From the NCBI GenBank assembly GCA_002365595.1, contig DFAM01000010.1, positions 128,895 through 192,894 on the forward strand: 64,000 nucleotides of DNA, written 5' to 3'. A program made the translations under genes and the position numbers. Origin of the DNA: Acinetobacter sp. UBA3106. Lineage in GTDB: Bacteria > Pseudomonadota > Gammaproteobacteria > Pseudomonadales > Moraxellaceae. The notes under the pieces are model-generated. The model made no database searches. It was not told the DNA's origin and worked only from the letters and a program-made list of their open reading frames with translations. Positions 16,986 to 25,718 of this stretch are shown here, in pieces (the stretch's first letter is position 1; each line of letters starts with the position of its first letter).

Positions 16986-17620
16986 AAATGTATGGTTTTT
17001 TCCGCAGTGGCACATCGCACCGAACTCGGATTGTGCTGAACTTGAAGCAGATTTCTTATGAGCTGCTTCCTGTTTCACTGATGAAAAATGAGCATCATCA
17101 AGCAGAATTTAAAGCCATCAATCCACAGGGTTTTGTGCCGGTGCTGGCAGTCGATGATCAGCAGCTGATTCAAAGTCCGGCCATTATCGAATGGTTGGAG
17201 GAAACCCATCCGGAACACCCGTTATTACCGGTTGATCCTATCGCGCGTGCAAAAGTGCGCGCCTACGCTGCATTGGTCGGCTGTGATATTCATCCAATTA
17301 ATAACAAGCGAATTTTGGAATATCTGCGCAATACCTTGTCGCTAAATGATGAGCAAGTTCAGAGCTGGTGCCAGCACTGGATTGATGAAGGCTTTAGTGC
17401 ATTGGAAAGTCTGCTTGTCGCAGATTTGGAGCGTGGTAATTTTTGCTATGGTCATACACCGACACTAGCCGATGCTTACTTGATTCCACAGGTGGATTCA
17501 TCAAAACGCTTTCAGGTGGACATGAGTAAATATCCACATATTCAGCGTGTTTATGATGCATGTATGGCTTTGCCAGCATTTCAGGTAGCAGCGCCTGCCA
17601 GTCAGCCTGACGCAGTTTAA
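16982..17620 (+). CDS. Maleylpyruvate isomerase (zeta-class GST)
   Basis: The 212-residue protein has the thioredoxin-fold N-terminus MKMYGFFRSGTSHRTRIVLNLK; the SGTSHRTRI signature separates glutathione-dependent maleylpyruvate isomerases from maleylacetoacetate isomerases. The cis-Pro region is GFVPVLAVDDQQLIQSPAIIEWLEE (about 51-75) and the helical domain contains CDIHPINNKRILEYLRN. It converts maleylpyruvate to fumarylpyruvate. It is translationally coupled to the monooxygenase and followed by the hydrolase acting on its product. It is a paralogue of the isomerase at 8243-8881. Confidence 0.92.
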   Translation: MKMYGFFRSGTSHRTRIVLNLKQISYELLPVSLMKNEHHQAEFKAINPQGFVPVLAVDDQQLIQSPAIIEWLEETHPEHPLLPVDPIARAKVRAYAALVGCDIHPINNKRILEYLRNTLSLNDEQVQSWCQHWIDEGFSALESLLVADLERGNFCYGHTPTLADAYLIPQVDSSKRFQVDMSKYPHIQRVYDACMALPAFQVAAPASQPDAV

Positions 17621-17653
17621 ACAAATTATAGAATTGAAAACTAAGGAAAGAAC

Positions 17654-18358
17654 ATGAGTTTTGTATTTAACCCAATGCCAATTGTCGGTCTTGCTGTCAA
17701 AGATAGCCAGGATCTGTTCCCGGTACGCCGTGTTTATTGCGTCGGTCGTAACTATGCAGCACATGCACGTGAAATGGGTTTCGATCCAGACCGTGAACCG
17801 CCATTTTTCTTCTGTAAGCCAAATGATCCACAGTCGATTGTACCGGTACCTGCAGGTGAGGAAATCTCAATTCCGTATCCGGAACAGACCTCAAATTACC
17901 ATTATGAAATCGAGCTGGTCGTGGCGATTGGCAAAGACGGTAAAAATATTTCAGTGGAAGAGGCTGCCAACTATATTTACGGTTATGCAGTAGGTCTGGA
18001 CATGACCCGCCGCGATTTACAGATCGCACAACGTGAAAAAGGCCGTCCATGGGAAGTGGGTAAAGCATTTGATTACTCTGCACCGGTGGGTTTGATTCAC
18101 CCTAAAAGTCAAGCAGGTGAGTTAAATAGCGGTGATATTCATTTAACCGTCAATGGTGAGACCAAACAGCGTAGTGATGTGAGTCATTTAATCTGGAATA
18201 TTGCAGAAACCATTGCTAATCTTTCGACTTTATTTGAACTGAAGCAGGGCGATTTAATCTTTACCGGCACGCCAGAAGGGGTTGGTACTGTAGTCAAAGG
18301 GGATGTCATGCATGCGGATATTGCTGGACTGACTGGCATCACGGTGAAGGTCAGCTAA
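17654..18358 (+). CDS. Fumarylpyruvate hydrolase (FAH superfamily)
   Basis: The 234-residue single-domain FAH-fold enzyme has VYCVGRNYAAHAREMGF near residue 28, metal-binding YHYEIELVVAIGKDGK (about 78-93) and YAVGLDMTRRDLQ (about 113-125). It cleaves fumarylpyruvate to fumarate and pyruvate, the last step of the gentisate route. AAGGAAAG lies six to ten bases before the ATG. It is the last gene of the operon; a weak hairpin without a U-tract (GATGACCC 18376-18383, GGGTCATC 18399-18406) lies just downstream. Confidence 0.92.
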   Translation: MSFVFNPMPIVGLAVKDSQDLFPVRRVYCVGRNYAAHAREMGFDPDREPPFFFCKPNDPQSIVPVPAGEEISIPYPEQTSNYHYEIELVVAIGKDGKNISVEEAANYIYGYAVGLDMTRRDLQIAQREKGRPWEVGKAFDYSAPVGLIHPKSQAGELNSGDIHLTVNGETKQRSDVSHLIWNIAETIANLSTLFELKQGDLIFTGTPEGVGTVVKGDVMHADIAGLTGITVKVS

Positions 18359-18568
18359 TCAGAAAACAGCCCGCTGATGACCCGGAAAATTAAAAAATGG
18401 GTCATCTGTCCTTTGCTATGAAATGCCAAGTAATGGGAAGTATAGGTTTACTGGGTAGTCAACTAGGGTTACTTATAAAAATAACCGAGATTGAAAAGAC
18501 TGCCGTTGAATCTGCCGAAGCATAAAGCCTGGCTTTAAAGAAAAAACGGCTAAACTGGAATTATAGCT

Positions 18569-18811
18569 GCGTTGAACAGAACAGCATGCTCTGATCAACG
18601 CGTATAAAAAGGTGGGCTTTACGACAGGGATGTTGTTTAGCTTCTTATCCGCTGTGTATTCATGGGATTGAAACCAGGATAAGAAGTATTTCCGCAGGAA
18701 GGCGGAAACATTTTTCATGGATATGAAGAATGCACGATCAACAAAGCAATGGAGATGGGTCTAAAAATACTCAAGTATTCTAAACGAGAAGAACGAGGGA
18801 AGCTCCATTGC
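18569..18811 (+). other. Hairpin-rich region upstream of the porin gene
   Basis: The 494-base gap between the gentisate operon and the porin gene contains no credible gene but four exact inverted repeats: GCGTTGA 18569-18575 with 18595-18601; CTTCTTATCC 18641-18650 with 18677-18686; TTTCCGC 18689-18695 with 18702-18708, followed by CATTTTT; and GCAATGGAG 18746-18754 with 18803-18811, enclosing AATACT/AGTATT (18766-18771, 18774-18779). If transcribed, it would be a folded 5' leader or a small RNA ending near 18715. The third hairpin could be a terminator. Confidence 0.5.
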
Positions 18812-18852
18812 AGCTACGGAAAGTTGGAAAGAAAGCAAAGAGGATTGCTGCT

Positions 18853-20091
18853 ATGTTGAAATTAAAAATACTTACTTTGGGGTGCTTGGTGTGTTCAGCT
18901 GGCGCTGTTCAGGCAGATGTTGTAAAAGATGCGCAGGTTCAAGTGGACTTCCGCAATTTCTATATGCATCGTATACCGGACACCCAACCTGTTCCAGAAT
19001 TTGAGCACTGGTCGCAAAGTGCATCACTGAGTATTAAATCAGGCTATGCCGAACCGATCGGTCCAGTTGCTTTTGGTCTGGACGGTACGGTGATGCATGC
19101 CCAGCGCTTGATGAAAAATGACAATGAACTGGTACGTGATGGCACCATGCCGAATGATCCTGTTACCGGAGAACAGGAGCAGGATCAGACTCAACTGGGA
19201 TTAACGCTAAAAGCCAAAATAGCTAAAACTGAAATCCGGTATGGTCAGTTGATGCCGAAGCTACCGGTTGTACATATTGATCACAGCCGGAATTTACCGA
19301 CGACTTTTAAAGGTCTTATGTTAGAGTCCAATGATATTCAGAATACCCGAATCACGGCTGGGCGTATTAGCCGCGTTTTGGCGCGTGATAAAGAAGATTA
19401 TGAAAAACTGACATTGGACGTGAATAAAACCGGTCAGGTTTCAGATGGCTTAAATATATTCGGTATCGATTATAAATTGTCACCAAGTCTGGATATGTCA
19501 TATTTTTATGGCGGCCTGGAAGACATCTATGATCAGCACTATATCGGGTTGAAGCACCTCTATAAGTTTTCAGACCAAGTAAAACTGGCTACAAATGCCG
19601 GTATTTACGATACGCAAGATTCTGGCGACAGCTTGCAGGGCAAAATTGATAACCAGGCTTATAATTTTATGACCATGCTGCATTATGGGCCGCATAAGTT
19701 CGGTCTGGGCTATCAGCAAATGTCTGGCGATACGGCATTTCCCTTGCTCAGCGGCTGGACACCTGCACCGTATTTAACCCAGTGGGGCAGCATCAGTTTC
19801 TATAAAGCGCAGGAGCGTTCGGTTCAAGTCCGCTACGACTATGATTTTTCAGATATCGGCATTCATGGTTTAAATTTGATGACCCGTTATATTATGGCAG
19901 ATCATATCAAGCATCCGACCATTGATGATGTTAAAGAAAGCGAGTTCAACCTGGTCTTGAATTACGGCATTAAAGAGGGGCTTTTCAAGGGCCTGGGCTT
20001 TCAATATATGCTGATTAAAACCGACTTTGAAGGTGCGGGTATCAAACTGGATGAACACCGCTTCTATACCAACTACACCTATAGATTCTAA
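18853..20091 (+). CDS. OprD-family outer-membrane porin
   Basis: The product (about 412 residues) has a signal peptide (MLKLKILTLGCLVCSAGAVQA-D), then a beta-barrel with many alternating aromatic/polar strands and a terminal Phe (YTNYTYRF), the outer-membrane insertion signal. Segments such as VDFRNFYMHRI, GPVAFGLDGTVMHAQRL and LPTTFKGLMLESNDI are typical of OprD-type channels, which let small carboxylates and aromatic acids pass. The neighbours suggest uptake of hydroxybenzoate or the substrate of the next cluster. The start at 18853 is chosen over 18808 because it begins the signal peptide and follows AAAGAGGA; the earlier ATG lies inside a hairpin. Confidence 0.82.
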   Translation: MLKLKILTLGCLVCSAGAVQADVVKDAQVQVDFRNFYMHRIPDTQPVPEFEHWSQSASLSIKSGYAEPIGPVAFGLDGTVMHAQRLMKNDNELVRDGTMPNDPVTGEQEQDQTQLGLTLKAKIAKTEIRYGQLMPKLPVVHIDHSRNLPTTFKGLMLESNDIQNTRITAGRISRVLARDKEDYEKLTLDVNKTGQVSDGLNIFGIDYKLSPSLDMSYFYGGLEDIYDQHYIGLKHLYKFSDQVKLATNAGIYDTQDSGDSLQGKIDNQAYNFMTMLHYGPHKFGLGYQQMSGDTAFPLLSGWTPAPYLTQWGSISFYKAQERSVQVRYDYDFSDIGIHGLNLMTRYIMADHIKHPTIDDVKESEFNLVLNYGIKEGLFKGLGFQYMLIKTDFEGAGIKLDEHRFYTNYTYRF

Positions 20092-20134
20092 TTGCTGGCC
20101 CACGCCGCATTAGATTTTTTTTAAATTAAAATAT

Positions 20135-20152
20135 CAACCGAATAGTTGGTTG
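20135..20152. promoter_or_regulatory. TetR-type operator, site A (before aldehyde dehydrogenase)
   Basis: CAACCGAA-TA-GTTGGTTG matches the repeated palindrome CAACCAAC-N2-GTTGGTTG in 14 of 16 arm positions. It lies 83 bases before the aldehyde dehydrogenase start. Confidence 0.65.
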
Positions 20153-20234
20153 TGTTTTGTTGAAATATACCGTATGTTTATTGTCAGTCAGGCACTGGCA
20201 ATAAACACAGAACAAGAAACAGGGAGTTGTTTAC

Positions 20235-21701
20235 ATGAATGCGCTCAATCAGGATCAGTTAAATCAGCAGTATATTGATGGCAAGTGGCAGCAGGGTTCA
20301 TCATCCCGCACAGCTGAAAATTTCAATCCCTATAATCAGCAGCTGATTCATCAGTTCCAGCTGGCAAATACTGCAGATGTGGACGCAGCCTATGCCGCAG
20401 CGAAAAAGGTGCAGCCTCAATGGGAAAGAACCTTGCCTGCCGAGCGTATTGCACTGATTCAGCGTATGGAAGAGGTACTGAAAACACGTGGTGAAGAGAT
20501 TATTGACTGGCTGATTCAGGAATCAGGCAGTACACGTTTAAAAGCCAGCATTGAACTGGGTGCAGCACAAGGCATTATTGCAGAAGCGAAAACCTTTCCT
20601 CTGCGTATACAGGGTGAAATTCTGCCGACCAGCGTTCCACATCAGCAGAGCCGTATTTACCGCAAAGCCTTAGGCGTGATCGGTGTGATCAGTCCATGGA
20701 ATTTTCCATTTCATCTCAGCATGCGTTCAGTTATTACAGCCATTGCTTTGGGTAATACTGTGGTGCTTAAACCTGCAAGCGATACACCGGTAACAGGCGG
20801 CACTTTACTGGCAAAAATTTTCGCAGAAGCCGGTTTTCCTGCAGGTGTAATCAATGTGGTGGTCGGTGCCGGCAGCGAGATAGGCGACTATTTTGTTGAA
20901 CATGCTGTACCAAGCCTGATTTCATTTACCGGTTCAACAGAAATTGGCAAAAGAGTCGGTCAGCTTGCCGTCGGTGGCAAGTATATCAAGCGTATTGCGC
21001 TTGAACTTGGCGGCAATGCACCGATGGTGGTTTTGGATGATGCCGATTTAGCCTTGGCTGTAGAGCTGACGGTGATGGGTCGCTTCATGCATCAGGGGCA
21101 AATCTGCATGAGCACCAACCGTGTAATTGTCGATGAAAAAGTCTATGACGATTTTCTATCCTTGCTTGAGCAGAAGGTGAAGACTTTAGTCATCGGTGAT
21201 CCAAACGATATGGCAACCCTGATTGGTCCGATTATCAATCAAAGCCAGGTTCAGAACATCCAGCGGATTATTAACGATGCCCAAGCTACGGGTACTAAAA
21301 TGCTCATTGGTGACGAAATTCAGGGCAACCTCATTCCACCGCATGTATTTATTGATGTCGATCCAAAATCTGCCTTGGCACGTGAAGAAAGCTTTGGGCC
21401 AGTTTTGCCGGTAATTAAAGCCCGCGATGAAGCACATGCCTTGGAACTGGCGAACGATACAGAATATGGTTTATCCAGCGCTGTGTGTACCCGCAATCAT
21501 GAGCGCGGCGTGAATTTCGCTTTAGGCATTGAAGCCGGTATGACCCATATTAATGACATTACCGTAGATGATCAGTCACATGCGCCTTTTGGTGGCGAAA
21601 AGAACTCAGGACTAGGTCGTTTTAATGGCCGCTGGATTATTGAAGAATTTACCCGCACACATTGGGTGACGCTACAAACCAAAGCGAAAGATGCAGTTTA
21701 A
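20235..21701 (+). CDS. Aldehyde dehydrogenase, benzaldehyde-dehydrogenase-like
   Basis: The 488-residue NAD(P)+-dependent aldehyde dehydrogenase has the cofactor-binding VISPWNFPFHLSMRS and LKPASDTP, the Rossmann motif FTGSTEIGKRVGQLA, the general-base Glu in IALELGGNAP, the nucleophile Cys in FMHQGQICMSTNR (about residue 294) and the C-terminal ESFGPVLPV. INDITVDDQSHAPFGGEKNSGLGRFNGRW is typical of the benzaldehyde/salicylaldehyde/vanillin group. It oxidises an aldehyde to the acid; the substrate is unknown. A TetR-type operator sits upstream and a second lies between it and the next gene, so the cluster regulator probably controls it. Confidence 0.88.
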   Translation: MNALNQDQLNQQYIDGKWQQGSSSRTAENFNPYNQQLIHQFQLANTADVDAAYAAAKKVQPQWERTLPAERIALIQRMEEVLKTRGEEIIDWLIQESGSTRLKASIELGAAQGIIAEAKTFPLRIQGEILPTSVPHQQSRIYRKALGVIGVISPWNFPFHLSMRSVITAIALGNTVVLKPASDTPVTGGTLLAKIFAEAGFPAGVINVVVGAGSEIGDYFVEHAVPSLISFTGSTEIGKRVGQLAVGGKYIKRIALELGGNAPMVVLDDADLALAVELTVMGRFMHQGQICMSTNRVIVDEKVYDDFLSLLEQKVKTLVIGDPNDMATLIGPIINQSQVQNIQRIINDAQATGTKMLIGDEIQGNLIPPHVFIDVDPKSALAREESFGPVLPVIKARDEAHALELANDTEYGLSSAVCTRNHERGVNFALGIEAGMTHINDITVDDQSHAPFGGEKNSGLGRFNGRWIIEEFTRTHWVTLQTKAKDAV

Positions 21702-21748
21702 AGTAAATTCCTCATTCACATTTGTTCAATTTTAAACTTTGGTATGAG

Positions 21749-21772
21749 AGCTGTTAAAAACGTTTTACAGCT
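21749..21772 (+). terminator. Weak hairpin between aldehyde dehydrogenase and CoA-transferase
   Basis: AGCTGT-T-AAAA pairs with TTTTACAGCT across an ACG loop, with one unpaired T. It is followed by TTCATCCTTTC, a poor U-tract. It may attenuate read-through; the downstream gene has its own operator and probably its own promoter. Confidence 0.35.
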
Positions 21773-21802
21773 TTCATCCTTTCACACATAATGATATTTA
21801 AA

Positions 21803-21820
21803 TAACCAACTGGTTGGTTG
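21803..21820. promoter_or_regulatory. TetR-type operator, site B (before first CaiB/BaiF gene)
   Basis: TAACCAAC-TG-GTTGGTTG matches the repeated palindrome in 15 of 16 arm positions. It is 22 bases before the start codon of the CoA-transferase gene, where bound repressor would block transcription. Confidence 0.75.
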
Positions 21821-21841
21821 AAATAAAACAATGGAGTGTTT

Positions 21842-23071
21842 ATGCAAAATAACAATCAGGGTTCTTTAAAAGGGCTACGTATTCTGGATTTAACCCATGC
21901 TTTGGCAGGACCATTCTGTTCCCAAATGCTGGCAGATCATGGTGCCGATGTAATTAAAGTCGAACCTTTAGAAGGCGATTTTTTCCGTAAAATGGGTCCG
22001 TTCCGTGCAGATGATCAGGACCGTTTTTTTGGCGGTTTATTTCAGTCTTGTAACCGCAACAAACGCTCAATTTCACTGAATTTAAAAACAGAATTAGGCC
22101 GTGAAGCACTGATCGAACTGGTTAAAAATGCAGATGGTTTGGTGGAAAACTACCGTGCCGGTGTGCTGAAAAAAATGGGACTAGGTTATGAGCAGTTGAA
22201 AGAAATTAATCCGCGTTTGGTTTATACCTCTATTCGCGGTTTTGGTGACAGCGTTGGCGGTGAAAGTCCTTATAAAAATTGGCCAGCATTTGACATTGTC
22301 GCACAAGCCATGGGCGGCTGGATGGGCGTGACTGGTCAAGATGCAGATCATCCTGTGAAAGTTGGCGGGGGTGCCGGCGATACGGTGTCTGGCCTATTTG
22401 CTGCCTTTGGTACAGTTTCAGCATTATTACATGCGAAAAATACAGGGCTAGGTCAATATGTAGATGTGGCCATGACAGACAGTATCCTTGCGCTGTCAGA
22501 AATTGTAGTGAGCCAGTTTTCATATTTGGGTGTATCAGCCAAACCTGTAGGTAATGGCATTCCGGGACTTGCTCCATTTGGCACCATTAAAGTCAAAGAT
22601 GGCGTCATCGCGATTGCAGCGCCGCATGATCCACAGTTCCATTTGCTCTGTGATTTACTTGGCTGCCCAGAACTGAAAGATGAACCGAAATACTTAAATG
22701 AAGGTTCAGGCTGGGCGAATCATGTCGAGCTGAATGCTGCTATTGAACAGTACACTGTGCAGAAAACCAAACTGGAATTAAAAGAACTCTTTGGCGGACG
22801 TGTTCCATTTAGTCCAATTTATACCGGTGAAGAAATTTTCAAGGATGAGCATTTCGCTGCACGCAATATGCTGCCGCATGTTGAGCATCCAGGCACGGCA
22901 ACGCCAACTGCAGTGCCTGGCATTCCAGTTAAAATGTCCTTGACTCCTGGCGAAGTCCGCATACGTGCGCCTAAGTTGGGTGAGCACACACGTGAAATTT
23001 TAAATGAACTGGGTTGGGATAATCAGCGTATTTCACAATTGCTTGAAAATGGTATTTTATATGCGGCTTAA
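21842..23071 (+). CDS. CaiB/BaiF family (type III) CoA-transferase
   Basis: The 409-residue product has the family N-terminus LKGLRILDLTHALAGPFCSQMLADHGADVIKVEP; the Asp that forms the aspartyl-CoA intermediate lies in YVDVAMTDSILAL (about residue 214). Such enzymes move CoA between organic acids or racemise 2-methylacyl-CoA esters. GGAG precedes the ATG at 21842, which decides the start against an in-frame GTG two codons earlier. The neighbouring acyl-CoA dehydrogenase and aldehyde dehydrogenase suggest that it activates the cluster's acid substrate (inference). A perfect terminator follows. Confidence 0.88.
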   Translation: MQNNNQGSLKGLRILDLTHALAGPFCSQMLADHGADVIKVEPLEGDFFRKMGPFRADDQDRFFGGLFQSCNRNKRSISLNLKTELGREALIELVKNADGLVENYRAGVLKKMGLGYEQLKEINPRLVYTSIRGFGDSVGGESPYKNWPAFDIVAQAMGGWMGVTGQDADHPVKVGGGAGDTVSGLFAAFGTVSALLHAKNTGLGQYVDVAMTDSILALSEIVVSQFSYLGVSAKPVGNGIPGLAPFGTIKVKDGVIAIAAPHDPQFHLLCDLLGCPELKDEPKYLNEGSGWANHVELNAAIEQYTVQKTKLELKELFGGRVPFSPIYTGEEIFKDEHFAARNMLPHVEHPGTATPTAVPGIPVKMSLTPGEVRIRAPKLGEHTREILNELGWDNQRISQLLENGILYAA

Positions 23072-23096
23072 GTCAGGCATATTTTAGTTATTTACC

Positions 23097-23132
23097 ACAA
23101 TAATCTGTTTCGGCAGATTATTGTATTTTCAA
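23097..23132 (+). terminator. Rho-independent terminator
   Basis: CAATAATCTG (23098-23107) and CAGATTATTG (23114-23123) form a perfect stem with a TTTCGG loop, followed by TATTTTC. It ends the aldehyde dehydrogenase/CoA-transferase unit. Confidence 0.8.
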
Positions 23133-23197
23133 TGGCGCCATTGTTACTTCGCTTATAAAATAAGCACTATTAAAAAATAGCCCAATTCTTTATAATA

Positions 23198-23215
23198 CCG
23201 CCAAATAGTCGGTTG
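23198..23215. promoter_or_regulatory. TetR-type operator, site C (upstream of tetR-type gene)
   Basis: CCGCCAAA-TA-GTCGGTTG matches the repeated palindrome in 12 of 16 arm positions, the weakest of the five sites. It is 160 bases before the regulator gene and could mediate autoregulation at lower affinity. Confidence 0.45.
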
Positions 23216-23374
23216 AACTTATAAAATAACTGATTGAATTGTTTATAGTTGATTTTTCATATTCTCACTGCACAATTTCAGGTCGACTTCTGCATGGTTG
23301 TTTTAGCTGTATAGTAGGCTTCACCTGATCCGAAGATATATGATTTCAAATATTTTATTTTTTAGGATTTCTAA

Positions 23375-24049
23375 ATGTCCGATATAGATACAAAAGAGCT
23401 TAAATTATCGAAAGATATGAGTAGCCAGAGTTTACTGACTAAAACACGTCAGCCGAGAAGGCGCCGTCCAAGCACCGATGCGCGTCATGAGGATAAACGT
23501 CTACTCATTCTGATGACGGCTGCCGAACTGTTTTCGACCTTGGGCTATGAAGCAACATCACTGGACTTGATCGCAGAGCATGTCGGCATTCACAAGGCAA
23601 CGCTTTATCATTATATTTCCAATAAAGAAAGCATTCTGTATGACTGCCTGCAACTGTCATTTAAAGATTTAGATGACATTTTGCTGGAGATGAAAGATAA
23701 AGAAGTTTGTGTCTTTGATCGGTTACGTAAATTTGCGCGACTACTTGCCGTTGCGCAGAACAACGTTTTTGGACGTTGTTTGGTCCTGGTGGGTGCGCGT
23801 CCATTGGACATTGGTTCAGGTGAACAGATTAAATCATTCCAGCGCCGTTTGGATCTGACGGTGCGTGAACTGATTCAAGAGGGCATTGCTGACGGTAAAA
23901 TTAAACCCTGTTCACCGGGGATGTTCTCTGCAATGCTATTTGGCGCTTTAAACTGGGTGCCACGCTGGTATAAAGAAGACCATGAACTGAATGTATCTGA
24001 AATTGCCGATATGTTTATGGACACTTTTATTGATGGTATCCGCGCATAA
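23375..24049 (+). CDS. TetR/AcrR-family repressor of the acyl-CoA/enolase cluster
   Basis: The 224-residue product has a basic N-terminal extension (about residues 1-38), the TetR DNA-binding helices (LLILMTAAELFSTLGYEATSLDLIAEHVGIHKATLYHYISNKESILYDCL, about 44-93) and a ligand-binding helical domain. It is longer at the N-terminus than typical TetR proteins. AGGA lies before the ATG. Five copies of one palindrome sit in front of the surrounding transcription units and this is the only TetR gene among them, so it is the likely binder; the ligand would be an acyl-CoA or aromatic intermediate (inference). Confidence 0.88.
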   Translation: MSDIDTKELKLSKDMSSQSLLTKTRQPRRRRPSTDARHEDKRLLILMTAAELFSTLGYEATSLDLIAEHVGIHKATLYHYISNKESILYDCLQLSFKDLDDILLEMKDKEVCVFDRLRKFARLLAVAQNNVFGRCLVLVGARPLDIGSGEQIKSFQRRLDLTVRELIQEGIADGKIKPCSPGMFSAMLFGALNWVPRWYKEDHELNVSEIADMFMDTFIDGIRA

Positions 24050-24079
24050 TTTGGTTATCAAAGCTGTATATTTTTAATG

Positions 24080-24105
24080 AAGCCCAATTATTTGGGCTTT
24101 TTTAT
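24080..24105 (+). terminator. Rho-independent terminator
   Basis: AAGCCCAA (24080-24087) and TTGGGCTT (24092-24099), followed by TTTTT, end the tetR-type gene. Confidence 0.8.
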
Positions 24106-24119
24106 ATCTTTCATCCATA

Positions 24120-24430
24120 AAAAAGAGGCGATAAACGCCACTGCTGTCCCGTAGTTAAATTACAGGTGTTAGATTTGTGAGTGTGGCAAGAATGCCACAC
24201 ATTTCCCATCACGACAGGACGTCGTGTATGGGGAATAAAGAATTTTACCTACTTTTGGCCTATCAAAAGTAGGGTCCAGCCTACACAAAACTTTTAAAGA
24301 AAAGACAAGGCTGTATTAAAATTAAATATAAATAAATATCAATTGCTTATATATAAAACCTTATCATCTTGATTCAGTGCTGAAATAAAATTTAAATTAT
24401 GGGCCAGTAGTGCGATAAACGCCTCTTTTT
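24120..24430. repeat. 311-bp hairpin-rich element with terminal inverted repeats
   Basis: The ends AAAAAGAGGCG-ATAAA-CGCCACT (24120-24142) and its near-exact inverse (24409-24430) make 22-23-bp terminal inverted repeats. Each end is also a small outward-pointing terminator-like hairpin (GGCG/CGCC or GCG/CGC plus T-run). Inside lie GTGTGGCA/TGCCACAC (24181-24200, loop AGAA), CCCATCACGAC/GTCGTGTATGGG (24205-24232, one bulge), CCTACTTTTG/CAAAAGTAGG (24248-24273) and CAGCCT/AGGCTG (24277-24313). There is no open reading frame. It fills the gap between the convergent tetR-type and acyl-CoA dehydrogenase genes. It may be a MITE-like element or a paired-terminator structure. Confidence 0.55.
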
Positions 24431-24443
24431 GATGAGCTGTACT

Positions 24444-25601
24444 TTACATTGAACGTGCAATCACATCTTTTAAGGTTTCGTTAGAGCCGCCGTAAATTTT
24501 CGCGACACGGGCATCCATAAACAATTGCGCAATTGGATATTCGGTACAGTAGCCATAGCCCCCGAACAGCTGTAAGCAGCGATCGATAATCGAACATTGC
24601 TTGTCTGAACCCCACCATTTTGCCATCATGGCATCGTTTGGCTGTAGTTCTTTACCATCAACTAAATCTTTAATAATTGTGTCAATAAAGACACGTCCAA
24701 CCCGTGCTTCGGTTAAGCATTCAGCCAGTTCAAATTTGGTATTCTGGAAATCCCACAGGGTTTTACCGAGCATTTTACGGTTTTTCGCATGTTCAACCGT
24801 CATTTCAATCGCGCGTTCAGCACAGGCAATACCGACAATACCAATCGATAAGCGTTCACGGGTAAATACATCCATTAACTGGAAGAAGCCTTTACCTTCT
24901 TCACCACCAATCAGGTTTTCAGCTGGAATACGTGCATCATCAAGGAAAATTTCAGCCGTATTCAGTGCATTTTGACCGATCTTATCAATAATATTGTTTA
25001 CTTTAAAACCTGGACATTTATCTTTTTCAACCAGGAATAATGAAATGCCTTTTGCGCCTGAACCTGAATCACCTGTACGCGCAGCTACCAATACATAATC
25101 GGCCTGATCACCCAGAGTACAAAATGTTTTTGATCCATTCAGTACATACTCATCACCCTCGCGGCGCGCAGTAGTGCGCAGCGCTTTCACGTCTGTACCG
25201 GCATCTGGCTCAGTAATCGCAACAGCAATCATTTTTTTTCCGCTGGCAATGCCCGGCATCCATTTCAACAGTTGTTCATGTGTTGCGGTGCCCAGAAAAA
25301 ATCCGGGACTGTTTAAAGAACCAGGAATAAAGCCAAATGTGGTATCGCAGATACGCGCCTGTTCTTCCATCATGATCACTTCATGCGCAAAGGAAGCACC
25401 AAGACCGCCGTATTCTTCTGGAACGCTCATGCAGAGTAGGCCTAACTCACCAGCTTTTTCCCATACATCACGGTCAATATAGTGCTGTTTGCGGAACTTT
25501 TCGGCTTTTGGTGCAACTTCCTGTTCAAAGAAGCGACGTGCTGTTACGCGTAATTGTTCAAGTTCTTCTGTCATCCATGGAGAGCGATATCCGTAAATCA
25601 T
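24444..25601 (-). CDS. Acyl-CoA dehydrogenase
   Basis: The 385-residue flavoprotein has the three-domain layout of the family: an N-terminal helical part with VPEEYGGLGASFAHEVIMMEE (about residues 60-80), the FAD-binding beta-domain (AVAITEPDAGTDVKALRTTARREGDEYVLNGSKTF, about 127-161) and a C-terminal helical domain ending IYGGSNETLKDVIARSM, whose Glu occupies the catalytic-base position. It introduces an alpha,beta double bond into an acyl-CoA. It is transcribed away from the enolase operon; two strong TetR-type operators lie in the shared promoter region. The chain or ring specificity cannot be read from the sequence. Confidence 0.9.
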   Translation of the reverse strand: MIYGYRSPWMTEELEQLRVTARRFFEQEVAPKAEKFRKQHYIDRDVWEKAGELGLLCMSVPEEYGGLGASFAHEVIMMEEQARICDTTFGFIPGSLNSPGFFLGTATHEQLLKWMPGIASGKKMIAVAITEPDAGTDVKALRTTARREGDEYVLNGSKTFCTLGDQADYVLVAARTGDSGSGAKGISLFLVEKDKCPGFKVNNIIDKIGQNALNTAEIFLDDARIPAENLIGGEEGKGFFQLMDVFTRERLSIGIVGIACAERAIEMTVEHAKNRKMLGKTLWDFQNTKFELAECLTEARVGRVFIDTIIKDLVDGKELQPNDAMMAKWWGSDKQCSIIDRCLQLFGGYGYCTEYPIAQLFMDARVAKIYGGSNETLKDVIARSM

Positions 25602-25718
25602 GTTCAGTCCTTTTTGTTTATCATCTAATAAATATTTTTGATCTTGGACAATTTAGGTTGGCCTAAATTTATGATCAGTTCCTATGAAGGCTAGTTTTAA
25701 CAAATAAAATTTATTTGT

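Noticed and set aside
18473..18718. Minus-strand open frame of 81 codons upstream of the porin
   Set aside because: It lies across the inverted repeats, has no recognisable family, and the DNA is better explained as a structured leader or small RNA.
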